64,000 nucleotides of DNA from Azolla caroliniana. Taxonomy: Eukaryota; Polypodiophyta. How positions within the stretch are numbered: position 1 is the stretch's first letter; every line of letters begins with the position of its first letter. The translations under genes were made by a program, and so were the position numbers. Location of the stretch: contig JBHGNT010000001.1 of NCBI GenBank assembly GCA_043228905.1, positions 24,676,001 through 24,740,000 on the forward strand, written 5' to 3'. This document shows positions 22,441-35,700 of the stretch, piece by piece. The notes beneath the pieces were generated by a model. It saw only the letters and a program-made list of their open reading frames with translations. It was not told the DNA's origin and did not search any database.

Positions 22441-24785
22441 AGTGAGTGCAATTTGAGGATTCCTCCGAAGATTTTTGGTGTCCAGAAGGTTAAGGATGAA
22501 GTGATTAACATCTGGCCAGCATCTCCATCATCCAACGACCCGTTACAGGTATTAGAGGATAAGATTATTAATTCTTCACATGCTCTTCAAAAAGTGGCTA
22601 GAGAGGAGCTGGTAAGGTGTCATTCCCAACTACAACGCCTGAGGAAGGTAGTCATCTCAGGTCAAAAGCTTACGCACGGTCTTTCAATCCCTAACCCAAG
22701 GCAGTCCTTGCTCGACTCGGAGTTCGCGGACGATACGATGTTATACCTCCAAGGTAATGAAGCGAATCTGGGGAGGGCACAAATTGCTATCGATCTCTTT
22801 TGCAAAGCATTGGGAGCCTCCATCAATCGGAATAAGTCCAAGGGTTTTTGGATTAGCTCGGAGGTCGAGCCGGTATGGAAACCAAATGTTGATTTCAAAT
22901 GGATTGCAAAAGGGAAGGCCCCAGATATTTGAGAATGTGGATTGGTGTAGATATCGACAAACAAATATAGTTGCAACAAATTCAAAGTAAAATTTGCAAC
23001 AAAATCCGTATCTGATCAGGGATGAATTTATCATTAGCTGGCAAGATCATAGTAGCTAACCATGTGCTCTTGTCTACTATGTGGCATGCGGTCTCAGTGT
23101 GGATGTTTGACAGTCATGCTATTCATATTGTTAAAGCATGTATCAGGGGCTTTCTATGGGCTGGGAATAGGAAAGACAACTCGACAGCTAAAGTATCATG
23201 GGCTACGTTGATTCTTCCCAAAAGTAAGGGGGGCTTATGATTGATCGACCCTGGAGTACAAAGTCAATCATTGCTATGTAAGGTATTGGTAAGGAGCTTG
23301 CTGCCCAGAAATGAGTTATGGAAAACATTGATTTTTAATAGGAGCATCCTTTGGAGTCCACGACTTGGTGGGCATTGGAAGCCACATAAATCATGGCTAT
23401 TTTGTATGGACTTAAAGCTTAGGAGGTCTAATCGGTTGGCTGATTGCACATGTATGTCAATGATGAAGGCGTGGGATATGCTCTGTGGGCATCTTAGCCG
23501 TATAGGTCCAAGTACTAATGTTGAATGGATGCACCAACCCCTATTTTGGAACGAGACCTTAAAGTCGAACGAGGGGAAGATGCTTGGCCAGAGCAAGGGT
23601 ATGTCGTGGGCTATATTGCATGGTGTTGGGATTCAGTCAATGGCAAATTGGATGCAGTTGTCCCCTAGTAATAGGGATAAATTATATGAAGATGCGAGAA
23701 AGTTCAGAAATGGTAGGAAGATGCTTGACCTAGTCGATAAAGTTGTTTACTCTATTCCTATTAGTAATCGGGAAGAGGGTGAATGGTTCAAACAATGTGT
23801 TGATGCCGGAAAAGTTATCAATGCCAAGGGTATAGGAAAGAATGGGAAGATCATCCTGTTGGGATCTGTAGTTGCAGGTGCTCATTGGTCCCCAATTAGA
23901 ATTGTGGCACGACACAGTAAGAAATGGAAGGTGAATCCATCAGTCGATGAGGTTGAGGAGGATTGGAACTTGTATGTAGTTGAAGACAAGCCACTCGAGT
24001 GTTTAGAATGGGATCCTGCAGAATATACGTGGAGGGATGAACAAGGTAAATCACGTGGTTTCTTTGACTAATCAACTCGCTTTGGGAGACATTTATGGTT
24101 GCATCGTGAGAAGTGTGCCAACAAATGGACCCATGTAGTTGTCGATTCAATCTTTCTGGATAAAACCAGGAGCAGGATATGGAACTCATCCCTCCCCGAG
24201 AGGGTCAAGGTGTTTTTTTGGCTAATCACCCATCGGGTTGTTCCAACCGGAGAGTGGTTGGGGAAAAGGGGTGGCATGAGTAATTGCAAGGCCTGTAGAG
24301 CGAGTTTGGAGGACACCACCCATTGTTTATGGAGTTGCCCGCGAGCCCAAGAAGTTTGGATGAGGAGCTTAAGAATTCTAGCTCAATGCGGGGTTGAAGT
24401 TCAGGTATCAAGTGCAACAGTTGTTTGGTTAGCTACTGAATCGGCTGCATGGTTTCATGGGTGGAATGGAAATAGGCCTTCTTTAAAGGTGGTGAATGGA
24501 ACAGTTCAACCTGCGGCTCAAGGAGATTCATTCTACATACAGGAACGGTACATAGATGTTTGGTTTTTAGTGGTTGGCCTTACTGTTTGGCAAGTGTGGG
24601 TATCTAGGTGCAAGGAGTCGTTTACCGGGAAGCAAACCCCATTGGCTGGGAGTTTAATGACAATTTGGTTTAATCTGATTTCTACGCTACAAGGAAAGTT
24701 TGACAGCCTTCAGGGGCCCTCTGATGCGAGTGAAGAAGCTAGATACCGCTTCCTTCTTAAATGGAGAGGTTCTCCGATGTTATAG
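22441..24785 (+). pseudogene. L1-type LINE, 3' half of ORF2
   Basis: Several frames together show the end of a plant non-LTR reverse transcriptase. The catalytic FADDT is at 22723-22737, followed by GASINRNKSKGFWIS. Then come MNLSLAGKIIVANHVLLSTM, KACIRGFLWAGNRKD (thumb region) and a zf-RVT domain at about 24190-24380 with LPERVKVFFWLITHRVVPT and CKAC..H..C. Upstream, about 22450-22640 resembles the linker before the polymerase but joins it abruptly, so most of the polymerase is deleted. Stops at about 22930, 23238 and 24069 break the reading. LINEs copy themselves by target-primed reverse transcription; this one cannot. Confidence 0.88.
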
Positions 24786-25316
24786 ATGGTGGATGGCAAT
24801 GCAAAGTGGATTTATCAGCCACCCCGGTGGCTGTTTCCTCCAAGGGTACCAAACATAGAGGTAGGTGCTGAATTGTGAAGAGATTGGAGGGTGTCTTTGC
24901 TGAATGTGGATTGTGTGAGGCTCATGTTGAGGGGAGTCTGTCGAGTAATTATGTGACGAGGCTTTGTTGCTTCATTTATAAATGATGTTTTCTTGTAGCC
25001 ATTGCAAAGTGGCTTGTAACATATGAGTTATATATTATCACATAATGTTAGCACATTATAGTAACTTCATGGTAGTTTCATCGATGGTAATGTTCTTACA
25101 AGCGGTAATGTACTTTAACACATAATAATTTCAATCTTCTCGTTTTTGTTATGAGCCGTAAATAACTCTCAAATATTACTTGGCAAATGGTAATCATTTG
25201 CCAAGTAATCATTTAAGAGCAAAACATTACTAATAAAATTTGTGAAAATGACATTAATGATTATTCAAGCATATTTTATTAGATAATCCATGTGATAAAT
25301 ATCAACAAATACCTAG
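24786..25316. other. Probable LINE 3' untranslated region and flank
   Basis: The first about 240 bp continue the LINE strand without a frame (ATTTATAAATGATGTTTTCT near 24976). I see no clear poly(A) tail or target duplication. The rest is AT-rich with no feature. Confidence 0.4.
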
Positions 25317-25324
25317 TGTCACAT

Positions 25325-25880
25325 AACAATCGGCAACAATTTGGTTTGAATCGAACCAAACCACAAAATCGTGGCTTAATGGTTTAAACAGTTCAGTTCA
25401 ATTTAGGTTCAAGTATTTTTAACAATTCGGTTTCGGTTTGGTTCGATTTGGGGTTGAATTGTTCAGTTTAGGGGTGAACAGTTCGGTTCGATTCGATTTA
25501 AATGGATTGAAAGTTGAAATTGTGAACATTTTGATGGTTTAGGGGTTACCAGTTGATTTTTTTACTATTTTTTTAAACAACCTCTTTAGTTTTGAGCCTA
25601 ATTCTCACATTTTAGGAAAAATCTTTAAATTTTGAAAACCTAAATTTTGAAATAATGAAAAAAAAAAAAAATTAATTTGAATTTGGACCTAACTTTAAAA
25701 CCAAAACCGAACAGCAAAACCGTGGTTTCAACGGTTTGAATTTTTTGTAACAATTTGTTTTAAATTGTTTCGGTTTAAATGGTTTTGTGGTTCAAGTTTC
25801 AATTTTCAATTTTTTTAAACACTTCAATTTTAAACCGCTTTGGTTTTGATACTCTCGAACTGAACCATTGTCGATTGTTA
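25325..25880. mobile_element. hAT-like MITE, 556 bp
   Basis: The perfect 8-bp repeat GTGTCACA flanks it (25317-25324 and 25881-25888), the target duplication length of hAT transposons. The ends are inverted: TAACAATCGGCAACAAT on the left against TAACAATCGACAATGG read from the right. The inside is full of CGGTTCGGTTTGGTT-like runs in both orientations. It has no coding capacity, so it would need a transposase from elsewhere. Confidence 0.8.
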
Positions 25881-25888
25881 GTGTCACA

Positions 25889-26227
25889 ACACAAATACTG
25901 ATAATACTAATGCTAAGGCATCCTCCAATACCAATGTTAGATACGATCATACATAACATTTCTCAAGCATACTATTCACAACAACAAAAATGCTCTTCAT
26001 TGTATAATTTTCTAATGAGCATTGATTCAAGATTCGCATTAATTGGCTAGCATCTAATTCCTTTCTGGCTCATGTTGCATAGCCTCTTGTGCCATTGTAC
26101 TTTTTAAATGTCTAGAATGTCATTGCAAATTGGTATACTCCTTTAATTTGAGCTAGTTTGAAAGATACCCCAAAGAACTACAAAAAATGTTGAGTTCCCA
26201 AACACCCAAATGCATACACACAATTTC

Positions 26228-26288
<61 letters not shown>

Positions 26289-26960
26289 AACATATATAAT
26301 TATGAATTTGGAAACATTAATTAACATATAATCCAATCTCTCCATGTTGTGATTCTCCCTTTTCAAGAATTTTTGTAAACTACATAATATTTTAGGAAAA
26401 AGGCAAGTATCATGACCCATTGCTTCGTTGTCCATCATGTTGTTCATTATAAGTATAAAAGGAAAGGCCTTCTACAAATTCATTAATCATGTACGACTTT
26501 TTGTTTGTTATATGATTCTTATCAAGAGCATAAGTAGAGAAATGGATATGGAAATCAAGGACAAACATCTTGAGAACTTAAGACTAAGACATGCAAATGT
26601 ATGCATTGAGCTTGCACATTATTTCTACTCCCACCAACTCGTCCATCCATCTCAAAATGCATACCTTAAAACTATAATCTTATTGTGCATGAAAAGATGG
26701 AGGGTAAGATAATAATATAATGTACTAAATGAGCTAATCAAATCCTTATTAGCTTCCCGCGCAATAAATGCTCCCCACAAATTTAACATGAGAGCAAAAG
26801 CACTACGGAAAGAAAACAAAAACTAATATCATAAGCTAAAAGAAGGGAAAAGCATCATACCACTCGTAGCTTTGTAACAACATACCCTACTTTCCCTTAA
26901 ATTGGTTGACATGTCACATGTCCAATGTTTTCTAAGGCCAAAGTTTCTTTAAGGGCTCTT
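25889..26960. other. No recognisable gene; GA microsatellite inside
   Basis: Short open stretches at 26226-26447 (minus) and 26428-26712 (plus) have no motif I recognise. The minus one is mostly translated microsatellite. Confidence 0.45.
26230..26286. repeat. (GA)n microsatellite
   Basis: About 28 uninterrupted GA units. Confidence 0.97.
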
Positions 26961-27515
26961 TGTTATTGGCATAACCGTAAGGACCGATTCTAAAACTATT
27001 TTTAATTAAGGGTAGGATTGCTAGGAAACCAATTATCTTCGAAAGTAGGAAAAATCCATAAGAACCTATGTTATGTGGGAATGCATGGTTTTTTGGGAGC
27101 CTTGGGTATTTGATTATATAAAGGGAACTAGTACATTTGAGATGTTGTCGAGATTCATTTATGAGGCTAATCCAACTTCTTCGGATCTATTATTCAACTA
27201 CTAAGGTGAAACATAAGGTAATATTTGATGGTATGGGACACTGCTGGTATTTTATGTTAGCTTAAAGATGTCGTAATGAAGGGTTTACCTGGTCCCCATT
27301 ATATAATACAACACCTAAATCTCCACGAAGACCACCACATGTTACACGTGTCATATTGTAGGCATAACCTTAAGGACCAGTTCTAATGCGAATTTTAACC
27401 ACATACGGCTTATGCCATTGAAGTTAGCATTAGAACTGGCCCAACATCCAAACCCTTTTGCCATTAAAACTAGCATTAGAGTTGGTCCTTATAGTTATAA
27501 CTTATGCCTATAACA
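26961..27515. mobile_element. Inverted-repeat element, about 555 bp
   Basis: The left end TGTTATTGGCATAACC and the right end, read inward, TGTTATAGGCATAAG share 13 of the first 14 bases. Flanks read CTCTT and CTCTC, a possible 4-5 bp target duplication. Further inverted and direct copies of the subterminal motif AAGGACCARTTCTAATGC occur at about 27372 and 27472, so it may be a composite of two related MITEs. No coding capacity. Confidence 0.55.
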
Positions 27516-28349
27516 CTCTCATAACAATTAGGTCGTGCTTTGATTAAATCAATTTAACAACTAATAATTTGTTTTATTTTGAGGGCTATTTATAGATTCT
27601 TATCATGAACCGCAATTAACACTCATCCACTGTATTTGTAAGTGTGAATGTGATAAACTAAAGCATAATTGGACATTGAATATAATGAGAGCATATAAGT
27701 AAAACTTGTAAGTTGTAATATAGCTATAATTTGAGCCCATAGTAATTGGTGGTTCATGATAATTTGTTTTTATAAGAAAATAATGCTATCTTAGTGATTT
27801 TAATCAACAATACATTTAAGAAAACTTCATTGTGAGTAAAAACAGTTGTATGTACAAGAAATTAAATGAGATCACTAAGTCGACAATATATAGTATCAAC
27901 ATATGTGCATGTAGTGATTTAGATTATAATCTTGCTACTTTTCATCATAGGACTACGGCCAAGCATCTTTGCACATGTTTCTCAAATTTTGAAATGTCGT
28001 AAATAAAAGGGAAACGACATTATAACTTATAGTACTCCCATTATATTATTAGTTATAGTTCAAAAAGTACGAACGCATAGGAATGGTTCTTGCTATCCTA
28101 CTTGACAAACAAAAATTAGAAAAGTGGCAAGTGAGGTAAAGATAATGGCCATTAAAAGACAAAGTATGTTCTTCCAAAGCCTTCTTCAAAAGATTGGATC
28201 TAGTACGCCATAAGCAATTCAATAACTTCCAACAAACCAACTTGAATTGGCCAATAAATATGTGTTCCATGTCTTCTCTTGTAGCTTAGACATCAACGTA
28301 ATTGTTACATATGAAATCAAGCAGGCAAGAGTTACATTTCTACACTTTT
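27516..28349. other. No firm feature; possible minus-strand LINE scrap
   Basis: The minus-strand stretch 28049-28270 reads DMEHIFIGQFKLVCWKLLN, which resembles the tail of a plant LINE zf-RVT domain (EHIF..C.F...W). It is too short to be sure. The rest is featureless AT-rich DNA. Confidence 0.3.
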
Positions 28350-29840
28350 TCAATCCATCATTGCTTTTGATAAAGTTATTGATTTGGATGCAACATTCAC
28401 AGTGGATGAGCTTTTGAAGGCTATAAAAGGTTTTGGAAAAGGCAAAGCTCCTAGTTGGGATGGTATTACTTTAGAATTCCTCATAGAAATTTGGGACGTC
28501 CTCAAGGATGCCATGTTGTGCATGGCAAGTAAAGTTTGGCAAAAATGGGATACATCTGTCTCATGGAAAGAAGGTTTATTTATATTAATAACCAAAACGA
28601 AATTGCGTTAATCTTATTTCATATTGACAACCAATAACTCTTGTGTGAGTTATCTATAAACTCATTAAAAGAGTAATTGTAAACCATATTAAAGATAGTT
28701 TGTTGACATGCATACATGCACAAAGACAAATTTATAGTCAACATTCCTAATGCTTATATCAAAATGAGGTCTTCTTAATACACAAAACAAGATAACATTG
28801 GTCATGGGGATTGACATTGAGAAGGCATTTGACACAATCCAATGGTATTTTATAGAAGCCACGATGTTATGATTTGGCCCAAAAAAGTCTTTGCACATCT
28901 TCTTGCATCATTCATAGTGAATCTACAAACTTGTGGATTTCAACCAAATAATTCATACAAGGTTGGCCATAAGTGCATCAATATATGCAATTGCAACCTA
29001 TCCACTATCATTATACATGGATAACTAGTGTCAACAAATCAAATTCATGGTTTGAAAATGCATGATGGGCAAGATTTTGCAGCACAAGCATGTGCAAATG
29101 ATGCCTCATTCATTTCATTAAGTAAATCAAATGATATGAGAGTGATAATACATGCCCTCAAATGGTATTAACTAATTATTGGAAGTCGTGCTAACTTTAA
29201 CAAGTCCAAACTCTTACATTTGATAATATATCATTGATATCGACTTTTGACAGCAAGTCAAAATGTTAGTTACAAGTACACCTATTTGTTTATCCGGTAC
29301 CCATTCAAAGGAATGAATCAGGAAACCAAAGTTTGAAAGTGTTTTATATCAAGTGCAGTCAAAGTTGAGTTATTGGCAAATTGCAACATGGCGCTAATAA
29401 AGCTTTCATTGGAATGCTACATCTCTATAATCTTTAGTTGGAAAAGTTTTTTCCTTTGCAAAGAAAGGTTTGATATCAAATGTGGACATGGTAAATGTTT
29501 TAGACCACATACTAAGCTTTAATCGCATAGCATGTCATTGTAGTTTTGGGCCACATCAATAAGTTGTATGGAATAAAGCAACAAATTAGTGTTCTCGTCG
29601 ACAAATACTATAGAGTTTCTGATTATATTTTGAAAACATGGAATATTGTTTACAATGGATTAGATTAGCACGCATTCAATGTATAAGATCGTTACATCCT
29701 CTTTGTGGCCAATTTTTCAACAAACAAGATATTGAGCACTTTGGACCATCTCGATGTCTATCGATTGTAAAGTCTTTGGTCAAAACCTATGTAAAAATTT
29801 TGGCTTCTATTCGATTGTCTACGGACTACAACTTATGAAT
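28350..29840 (+). pseudogene. Second degenerate LINE reverse transcriptase
   Basis: The first frame, 28384-28611, reads FTVDELLKAIKGFGKGKAPS then WDGITLEFL, the classic start of a plant L1 reverse transcriptase. After stops and frame changes, DIEKAFDTIQW appears near 28814 (polymerase motif A region). QDFAAQACANDASF appears near 29071, a decayed form of the catalytic FADDT box in which the first aspartate is asparagine. NKSKLLH-like residues follow near 29196. Later stretches up to about 29840 are weaker. All parts are in plus orientation and in the expected order, so this is one LINE degraded by many small changes. Confidence 0.7.
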
Positions 29841-31639
29841 ATCCCACCTCAACGATACATTTTTTTACTTTGAGTGACTCTAAGAACTTTAATGTCTTTT
29901 TAGCCCTTGTATATTTCTCATTCTTATTTTGTGGGTTTCCACAACATTGATGTTTCCACCTAACCAGTATATCCTCGAGCAATGTATACATGGTCAGCAG
30001 TATTATTGGCGGTCGTAGAAGATAAACCAATGGTATACGAGCAAGAGGATGTTGCAAATGCTCTTACTATGAGGAATGGTCTGATGCAAAAAACAATTAT
30101 ACATATGAATCCACAAATAGAGATTGATAAACTTGAAATATGGTAATTGGTAGGTAGCATCACAATTTAGTATATTGGAAAGCTTGATGTTTGAAGGTAT
30201 TCCAAAATGTGATCGAAAGATATGCCCATATAATTTATAGGATTTGGATAAAGATTGTGGATAATTTCAAATGTAATACACAATGGGCACGAGTTACACC
30301 GATTGGAGTTTAATGTCATATGGAACAAAAGAATATTTTATAGATAGATTCCTGGTAAGGTGGAGTGGTTCTACTCTACACATAAGTATTTATTTAAGCC
30401 GACAATTAGAACTTAGCATGTCATTATCCAAAATGTACATATTTCATGTATAGCCTTAGGGCATTTTCTTAATTCTAATGTAGTATCTTTATTAATACAA
30501 GTCTCACTAAATGGAGAACATTCTCCTTCATCCCATTTATAATGGATATTTATAATTATTCATGAAGTTGTGTCATACTTATAAACTTATAATTCATAAT
30601 ATATATATATATATATATGACACAACTTCATGCGCATTTAATTTATCGTTGGATGAATGAATCTATGAGCAACGAATAAAAGTGACAATAACAACATGGC
30701 TTGAGAATTGATTATTATCAACAACTTTGTCGTTAATTTATGTGAGATACATGGTCATAGACCAAACAAATTCACATTAGCTTCAAAGTACTAATATTGT
30801 CAACTACGCAGAAACATGCAACCCTAGAATCTTCAATACTAAACTTCCATGTTGAAATAGATTTGTGCTTCCAAGATGTAGTTACTTTACCCCAGTAGAT
30901 GTTTTCAAGTATTTTAATAAGTTTTTTTTTGCACAAATATGCATAATGAGTAGGGATGCCTATGTCCTTTTGACTCATAAGGATAATCCCACGGATGACC
31001 ACTCTTGGCTCACATGTTATAATATGTTTATAAGATCAACATTTTTTTAAAGACAATTATGAACAAGTCAAGTGTACTCATCATTGTTTAGCAATGCCAC
31101 CTAAAAAACAATCTCCACACTTAGTGTTTTTGTACTCACAAACTAACAATTGTAGCATGAAGGAAGATTTGTGAAATCGTGGGTTAGCATGCAAATGTAG
31201 ACAAGATTTGGGGGTCAGTAACCTCTTAGCAGGGAAGTTTCCCTTGAAAACTAGTCCAAACTGAGATTTCGAACATTCGTTGCACAAACACATGCCTTAG
31301 CTTTTGTGTCATGCTATTACTTGGCCAATGTCTAAGCCATACTAAGAGTTGGGGGGTCTCTAATGGAACTCCTTCTTGAACAATGAAAGTCATTGACGAA
31401 TGTTGTTGAAATTGCAAAGGAGAAAGATAAGTCAATACATTGAGATTCGATCTAGGTGGTGAGGCAACTGACGGGGGGTCGAAATAACGTATGTCCGAGG
31501 GGATCCGAATGAAAAGCCATAAACACAACGCACATATACCATAAAACAAAAAACGGTGTGTGCACGAACCCTAAAACAAAAGGAGTTTCTGGACCACACA
31601 AAAGAATGAGATAATTTATTCGCACAAAAAGAAAAGAAA
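29841..31639. other. No recognisable gene
   Basis: AT-rich, apart from a small foldback at 30561-30632. Minus-strand open stretches at 31081-31293 and 31226-31549 overlap in different frames and show no motif I can name. Confidence 0.4.
30561..30632. repeat. Small inverted repeat with TA core
   Basis: CATGAAGTTGTGTCATA (30561-30577) is mirrored by TATGACACAACTTCATG (30616-30632) around an AT-rich core with (TA)10. It may be a remnant of a short MITE. Confidence 0.7.
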
Positions 31640-31958
31640 GAAGAAGATAATGTTGGTGGGGTAGGGTGAGGGAGGGGCGGCGATGAAACCGGCGGTTTTA
31701 ATGGCAGCTTGTTTTGTTTGGGAGAGAAAGAAAGCGGTTTCTGGAAATCCGGTAAAACAAATCAAAACCAGTTAGGTAGGGCAAATAAATAAATAAAAAT
31801 CTTTAAATTATTTGTTTTTGGGTGAAGGTGAGTGGGGCCCAATAGACAGCTGTCGGTCACTTTCAGGAATTACGTGGCATGCGCTGCGCCCACCACGTAG
31901 ATTGACAGCGCATAGGCCGGGCGCGCCGCATCCTTTCCTATCTCATCATACCCATCCA

Positions 31959-32033
31959 TACATACATACATGCATGAGGTGCATGTATATGCATACATTA
32001 TACATACATACATACATACACATATGCATGTAT
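31959..32033. repeat. CATA-type microsatellite
   Basis: Imperfect CATA/CATG units, including (CATA)5 near 32003. Confidence 0.8.
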
Positions 32034-32410
32034 GGATGTATACCATGCGTATGCGCATACGTGGCTTGTGACGTGAATAAATATAATCCTGACACACAGC
32101 TTTGTACGTTCTTAACCCAACCAGGGTTAAGGTCAGTTAACCATACCTACCCACCCCCCCCCCGTCTATCGGCGTGCGTGCCAGCTAGCACCACTTTTTC
32201 CTGTTTACAGAAATTTACAAAATTGCCCACTGAAACACAGAGAGAGAGAGAGATATGGAGATTCTCCTGGTTCACGATTTTCTTAAATTAAAACCTAACC
32301 CTAAATTACTAACCTTAACCCTACCCTAATCCACTAAGCGACCCCAAGTATCGTTACGCTTGATCTGTCCCTTAGTCACCAACCTACCCATACCCCCGAT
32401 CCACTAACGC

Positions 32411-32432
32411 TAACCCTAACCCTAACCCTAAC
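32411..32432. repeat. Short interstitial telomere-type repeat
   Basis: Three and a half perfect CCCTAAA-type units (here CCCTAA) in a wider field of variants. Confidence 0.85.
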
Positions 32433-32720
32433 GACTGATGTTACTGATCTTAACCTCATCCCTCCTCCCAAGTCAATAACCTCAAACCATCAATCACTGA
32501 CTAATCTTGACCGTGATTCGGATTCGCTGAACTGCTCGCTAACTAATCCTAACGTGACCCTGAGTTTTTAGCGCGGACCCTGGAAGAAATCGAGTTTGAT
32601 TATTTCCGAGCAGTTCTTAACTGCTCAGCCTCGGAGGCTAATGGGAGATCGGAGAGGTTTTGTTGGGTTCCAAGTCAAATTAGGGTTTGATTTTACGATG
32701 ATGTAGATGAAGGAATGAAG

Positions 32721-35700
32721 GACAGAGATTTGGCAAATTGCCAAAAGTGCCTCCGGCCCTTGTTTCGCTACCATTTATCATCTTTTCTTAATTCCGTTTT
32801 CTTTCTTTAGTAGTCCTCGATATAATGTAAAAAAGATACTCAATTTTTAATGGAATTGGTACATGATTTGTGTGCTTCATTCGCCCCCTTGATAAACGTC
32901 TCCCAACCGAGAAGTTCAATCAATAGTTTGATTGGTGTTCTACTTAATGAAGGCACCTTCTTCTTGGACATTCAAATAGAAACATAACAGATGAAATTAA
33001 GATTAATGTAAAGGGAATTGTTAAGCAATGGTTTCTAGGTAATGGAACGGGGCCAAACACAGTCAAATTTGATAAGTTGCACCCCAATAGTGGGCGTTTG
33101 TTAGATGGGCTTAAACCAACTAAGTTGTAAAGGAAACCCGAATATGAGATGAATGAGTGAGTGAGTGAGTGTGTGTGTGTCTCAAAAATGGCATTAGAAC
33201 CATGCATGTTCGACTCCAATACAACCCTAAGTGCAATGCATTTGGTCCACATACTCCGATATTCGTGTATTGAAATTCATGGATGTAATATTCAACTTTG
33301 TAGCATGAAATTCATTTGTCCAATTTGAAATGTTCCCATTCACTGTGGTTTTGGGCCATTCGTTGGGTTGGGTTGGTGGATACTCTTCCAAAAGTTTTGA
33401 GTGATAACTTAGGTGAGTGAAATTGTATTTTTGGTATTTCCTTTAGTGCTGATTATATGAGCTCTTTAATATAACACAAGCGTTGATATAAAATACTTCA
33501 TTCACCATGGCATCAAAATAGTTACCCACCTTGGCAAGCTAAACTTTCTTGTATTATTGTGCGGATGCTAATTATTGAAGTTCAAGACCAATTGAAATTT
33601 TTAAACCTAGCGCTAATCATTTGAATTGTGATTGCTTGTGAACTCATGGGTATTATTGCACCCTCCAAATCCAAGCAATTTGGTGGGAGGTATATTTTCT
33701 CATTAAAGACAAACCATAGAAAATTGGACTATTTACTACTGCCTAAACTTTGGCTTATTATAGATGTCTAGTTTCTATGCCTCAAAAAGTATCATGTACC
33801 AAGATTGACTGTTGTCATGTGGGATTGTAGTTTTTGCACGAAACATTGTGTTGTCCAAAAAGAAGCATGAATATGTATGTGATTTTTGGCACAAAGAACT
33901 AAATTTGTTATACATGAGATGTGGACCTCTATGATCTCATTATTATGAAAAAGATAGTTGTGAACTAAACTATAAAAAATAGTTTAGTTGGATATTAAAT
34001 AAACTCGTCCAATGCTCAATTTTGCCTTCAGGATTGGAAAATATATATAAGTACAAAATGATTTCAACTAGTTGCTTGAGTGTTATTATGCATTGTGTGG
34101 GTCTTGGTATTACTTTCCATAGAAAATAGAATAGTTAGATGAGGTTAACTAGCTTCTTGAATTTCATTACACGTTGTGCTTATGTCAAGATTAGTTATTG
34201 TATGTTATCATCAAAAACCATATTTTGCATTGGTCATTCAAAACAAATACCACCAAGTTCATTTTGATAAATTCAACAATTGTAAAAATGTTTGAGTCTC
34301 TTAATGAAATGGGTTGTAATAGGAGTAATAACTTGATAGTGCTATAGTAATGTAAACTAAAATCATGTGTATGCATGTATTGAGGTTTAAGTTTAGAAAT
34401 TATGTCTCACAAACAACTTGAGTATCTTGCTACATGTGAGATATGCCTCCCATGAGAAAGAAATATACATACATAGGGTTTTGACTTTCTTAATTTTCTT
34501 TAGTTTGTTGCAAATTCCATCATGCTTTTAAGACAAAATAGCCTTGTATTTCTTTTTCTCTATTTGGCACAATTCATGTTTTTTTTTTACCAAAAAAAAA
34601 ACATTGCTTTACATTAGTTAGCAAACAAAGTACATCAAAGACCAAAAAATTCTAGCAAAACTCACTCTAATCTTCTCACCAAAGTGATCATAGTCCCCAT
34701 CCCCTCATTTACAACATAAGTATCCCATCAACTCTTTTAACATGGTAACTAACTTGTAACACAACTATACATATTTACGGCGCCTAGTCCCTAATGGAAG
34801 CCATTGGCGGAAACAACCATCTAGGGTGCTTGATAGTTCCATTTAGGCCATGATGATGATCTGACTACCATAGGAGAATTGCCCCATTTCAGCAGAAACT
34901 TTGACCAAGCTCTTTTGCTTCATCTGATTCCCCCCGAATCGAGTCGTACCGTCCCCCTAGCCAAGATACCAACTTCAACCAAATGTTTACCAACACCTTA
35001 CCGCTTGGGAGCTTGTGTTGTTGAAAAACAAACTTACAACGCCTGGTCTAAATGTGCCAGACTGTTAAGCCAACCACCATCATCCACGTCTCCTCAAAAA
35101 ATTCAGAGTTTGTGCACAATTCATGTTAAGACGATAAACTTTTCCAAATTGGTTAATACAAGTAGAGGAATAACTAAGATTGACCTGCAATAAAGAAGCA
35201 CATAATTGTTCAAGACAATGAGCTAATTATACCTAAACACTTAAGGGATGGTCGATCTCCCCCTTTATTGAGTCGGTGGGCATCCACATAAGATGGACCT
35301 ATCGTGTCCCTACATGTATTTGTATATATTAATCTCATATGTAAAATTTTATAACTAATGGAAGGAGTTTTTTTGGGAAAAAAAAACACTTAAGGGATGA
35401 AATGAATCAAGGACATGTTACATCTTGCTAATATGATATATTAGTGTGGATGTTTAATAGAAACAATTGGCAAAGGTTATGCCTACCTTCACAAGGCAAA
35501 TTTTTTCGTTCCTATAAAAGTTTACACCATATAAGAAACCTCTTCATCCATTCTAGTAATAAACAAAAGCTACTATTGAAGAAGGTACCCAAGTAATTTG
35601 TAGTCTTATTAGTAAGATAATCATGCCCATCCTAATTGGAAGTAGGTAAAATACTATTGAAAAAAAAAAGCTCCCTCAAGCTTAAGGACTAAGTGCTACA

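Larger units (their letters stand above)
31640..32720. promoter_or_regulatory. Promoter-like, GC-richer island without an assigned gene
   Basis: This kilobase is more GC-rich than its surroundings. It carries ACGT-core motifs (TACGTGGC near 31871, CCACGTAG near 31893), CATA repeats, a C-tract near 32153 and GA repeats near 32239. It also has many CCCTAA (telobox) motifs between 32290 and 32435, including 3.5 perfect tandem units at 32411-32432. The same combination occurs just upstream of the PWR homologue. It could be a promoter or leader of a lost or unrecognised gene, or a distal promoter of PWR. I see no convincing coding exon. Confidence 0.35.

Noticed and set aside
31226-31549. 107-codon minus-strand open stretch near the promoter-like island
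   Set aside because: No recognisable domain, and it overlaps another frame; could be chance.
34879-35193. 104-codon plus-strand open stretch
   Set aside because: No motif, no neighbouring exons, AT-rich intergenic context.
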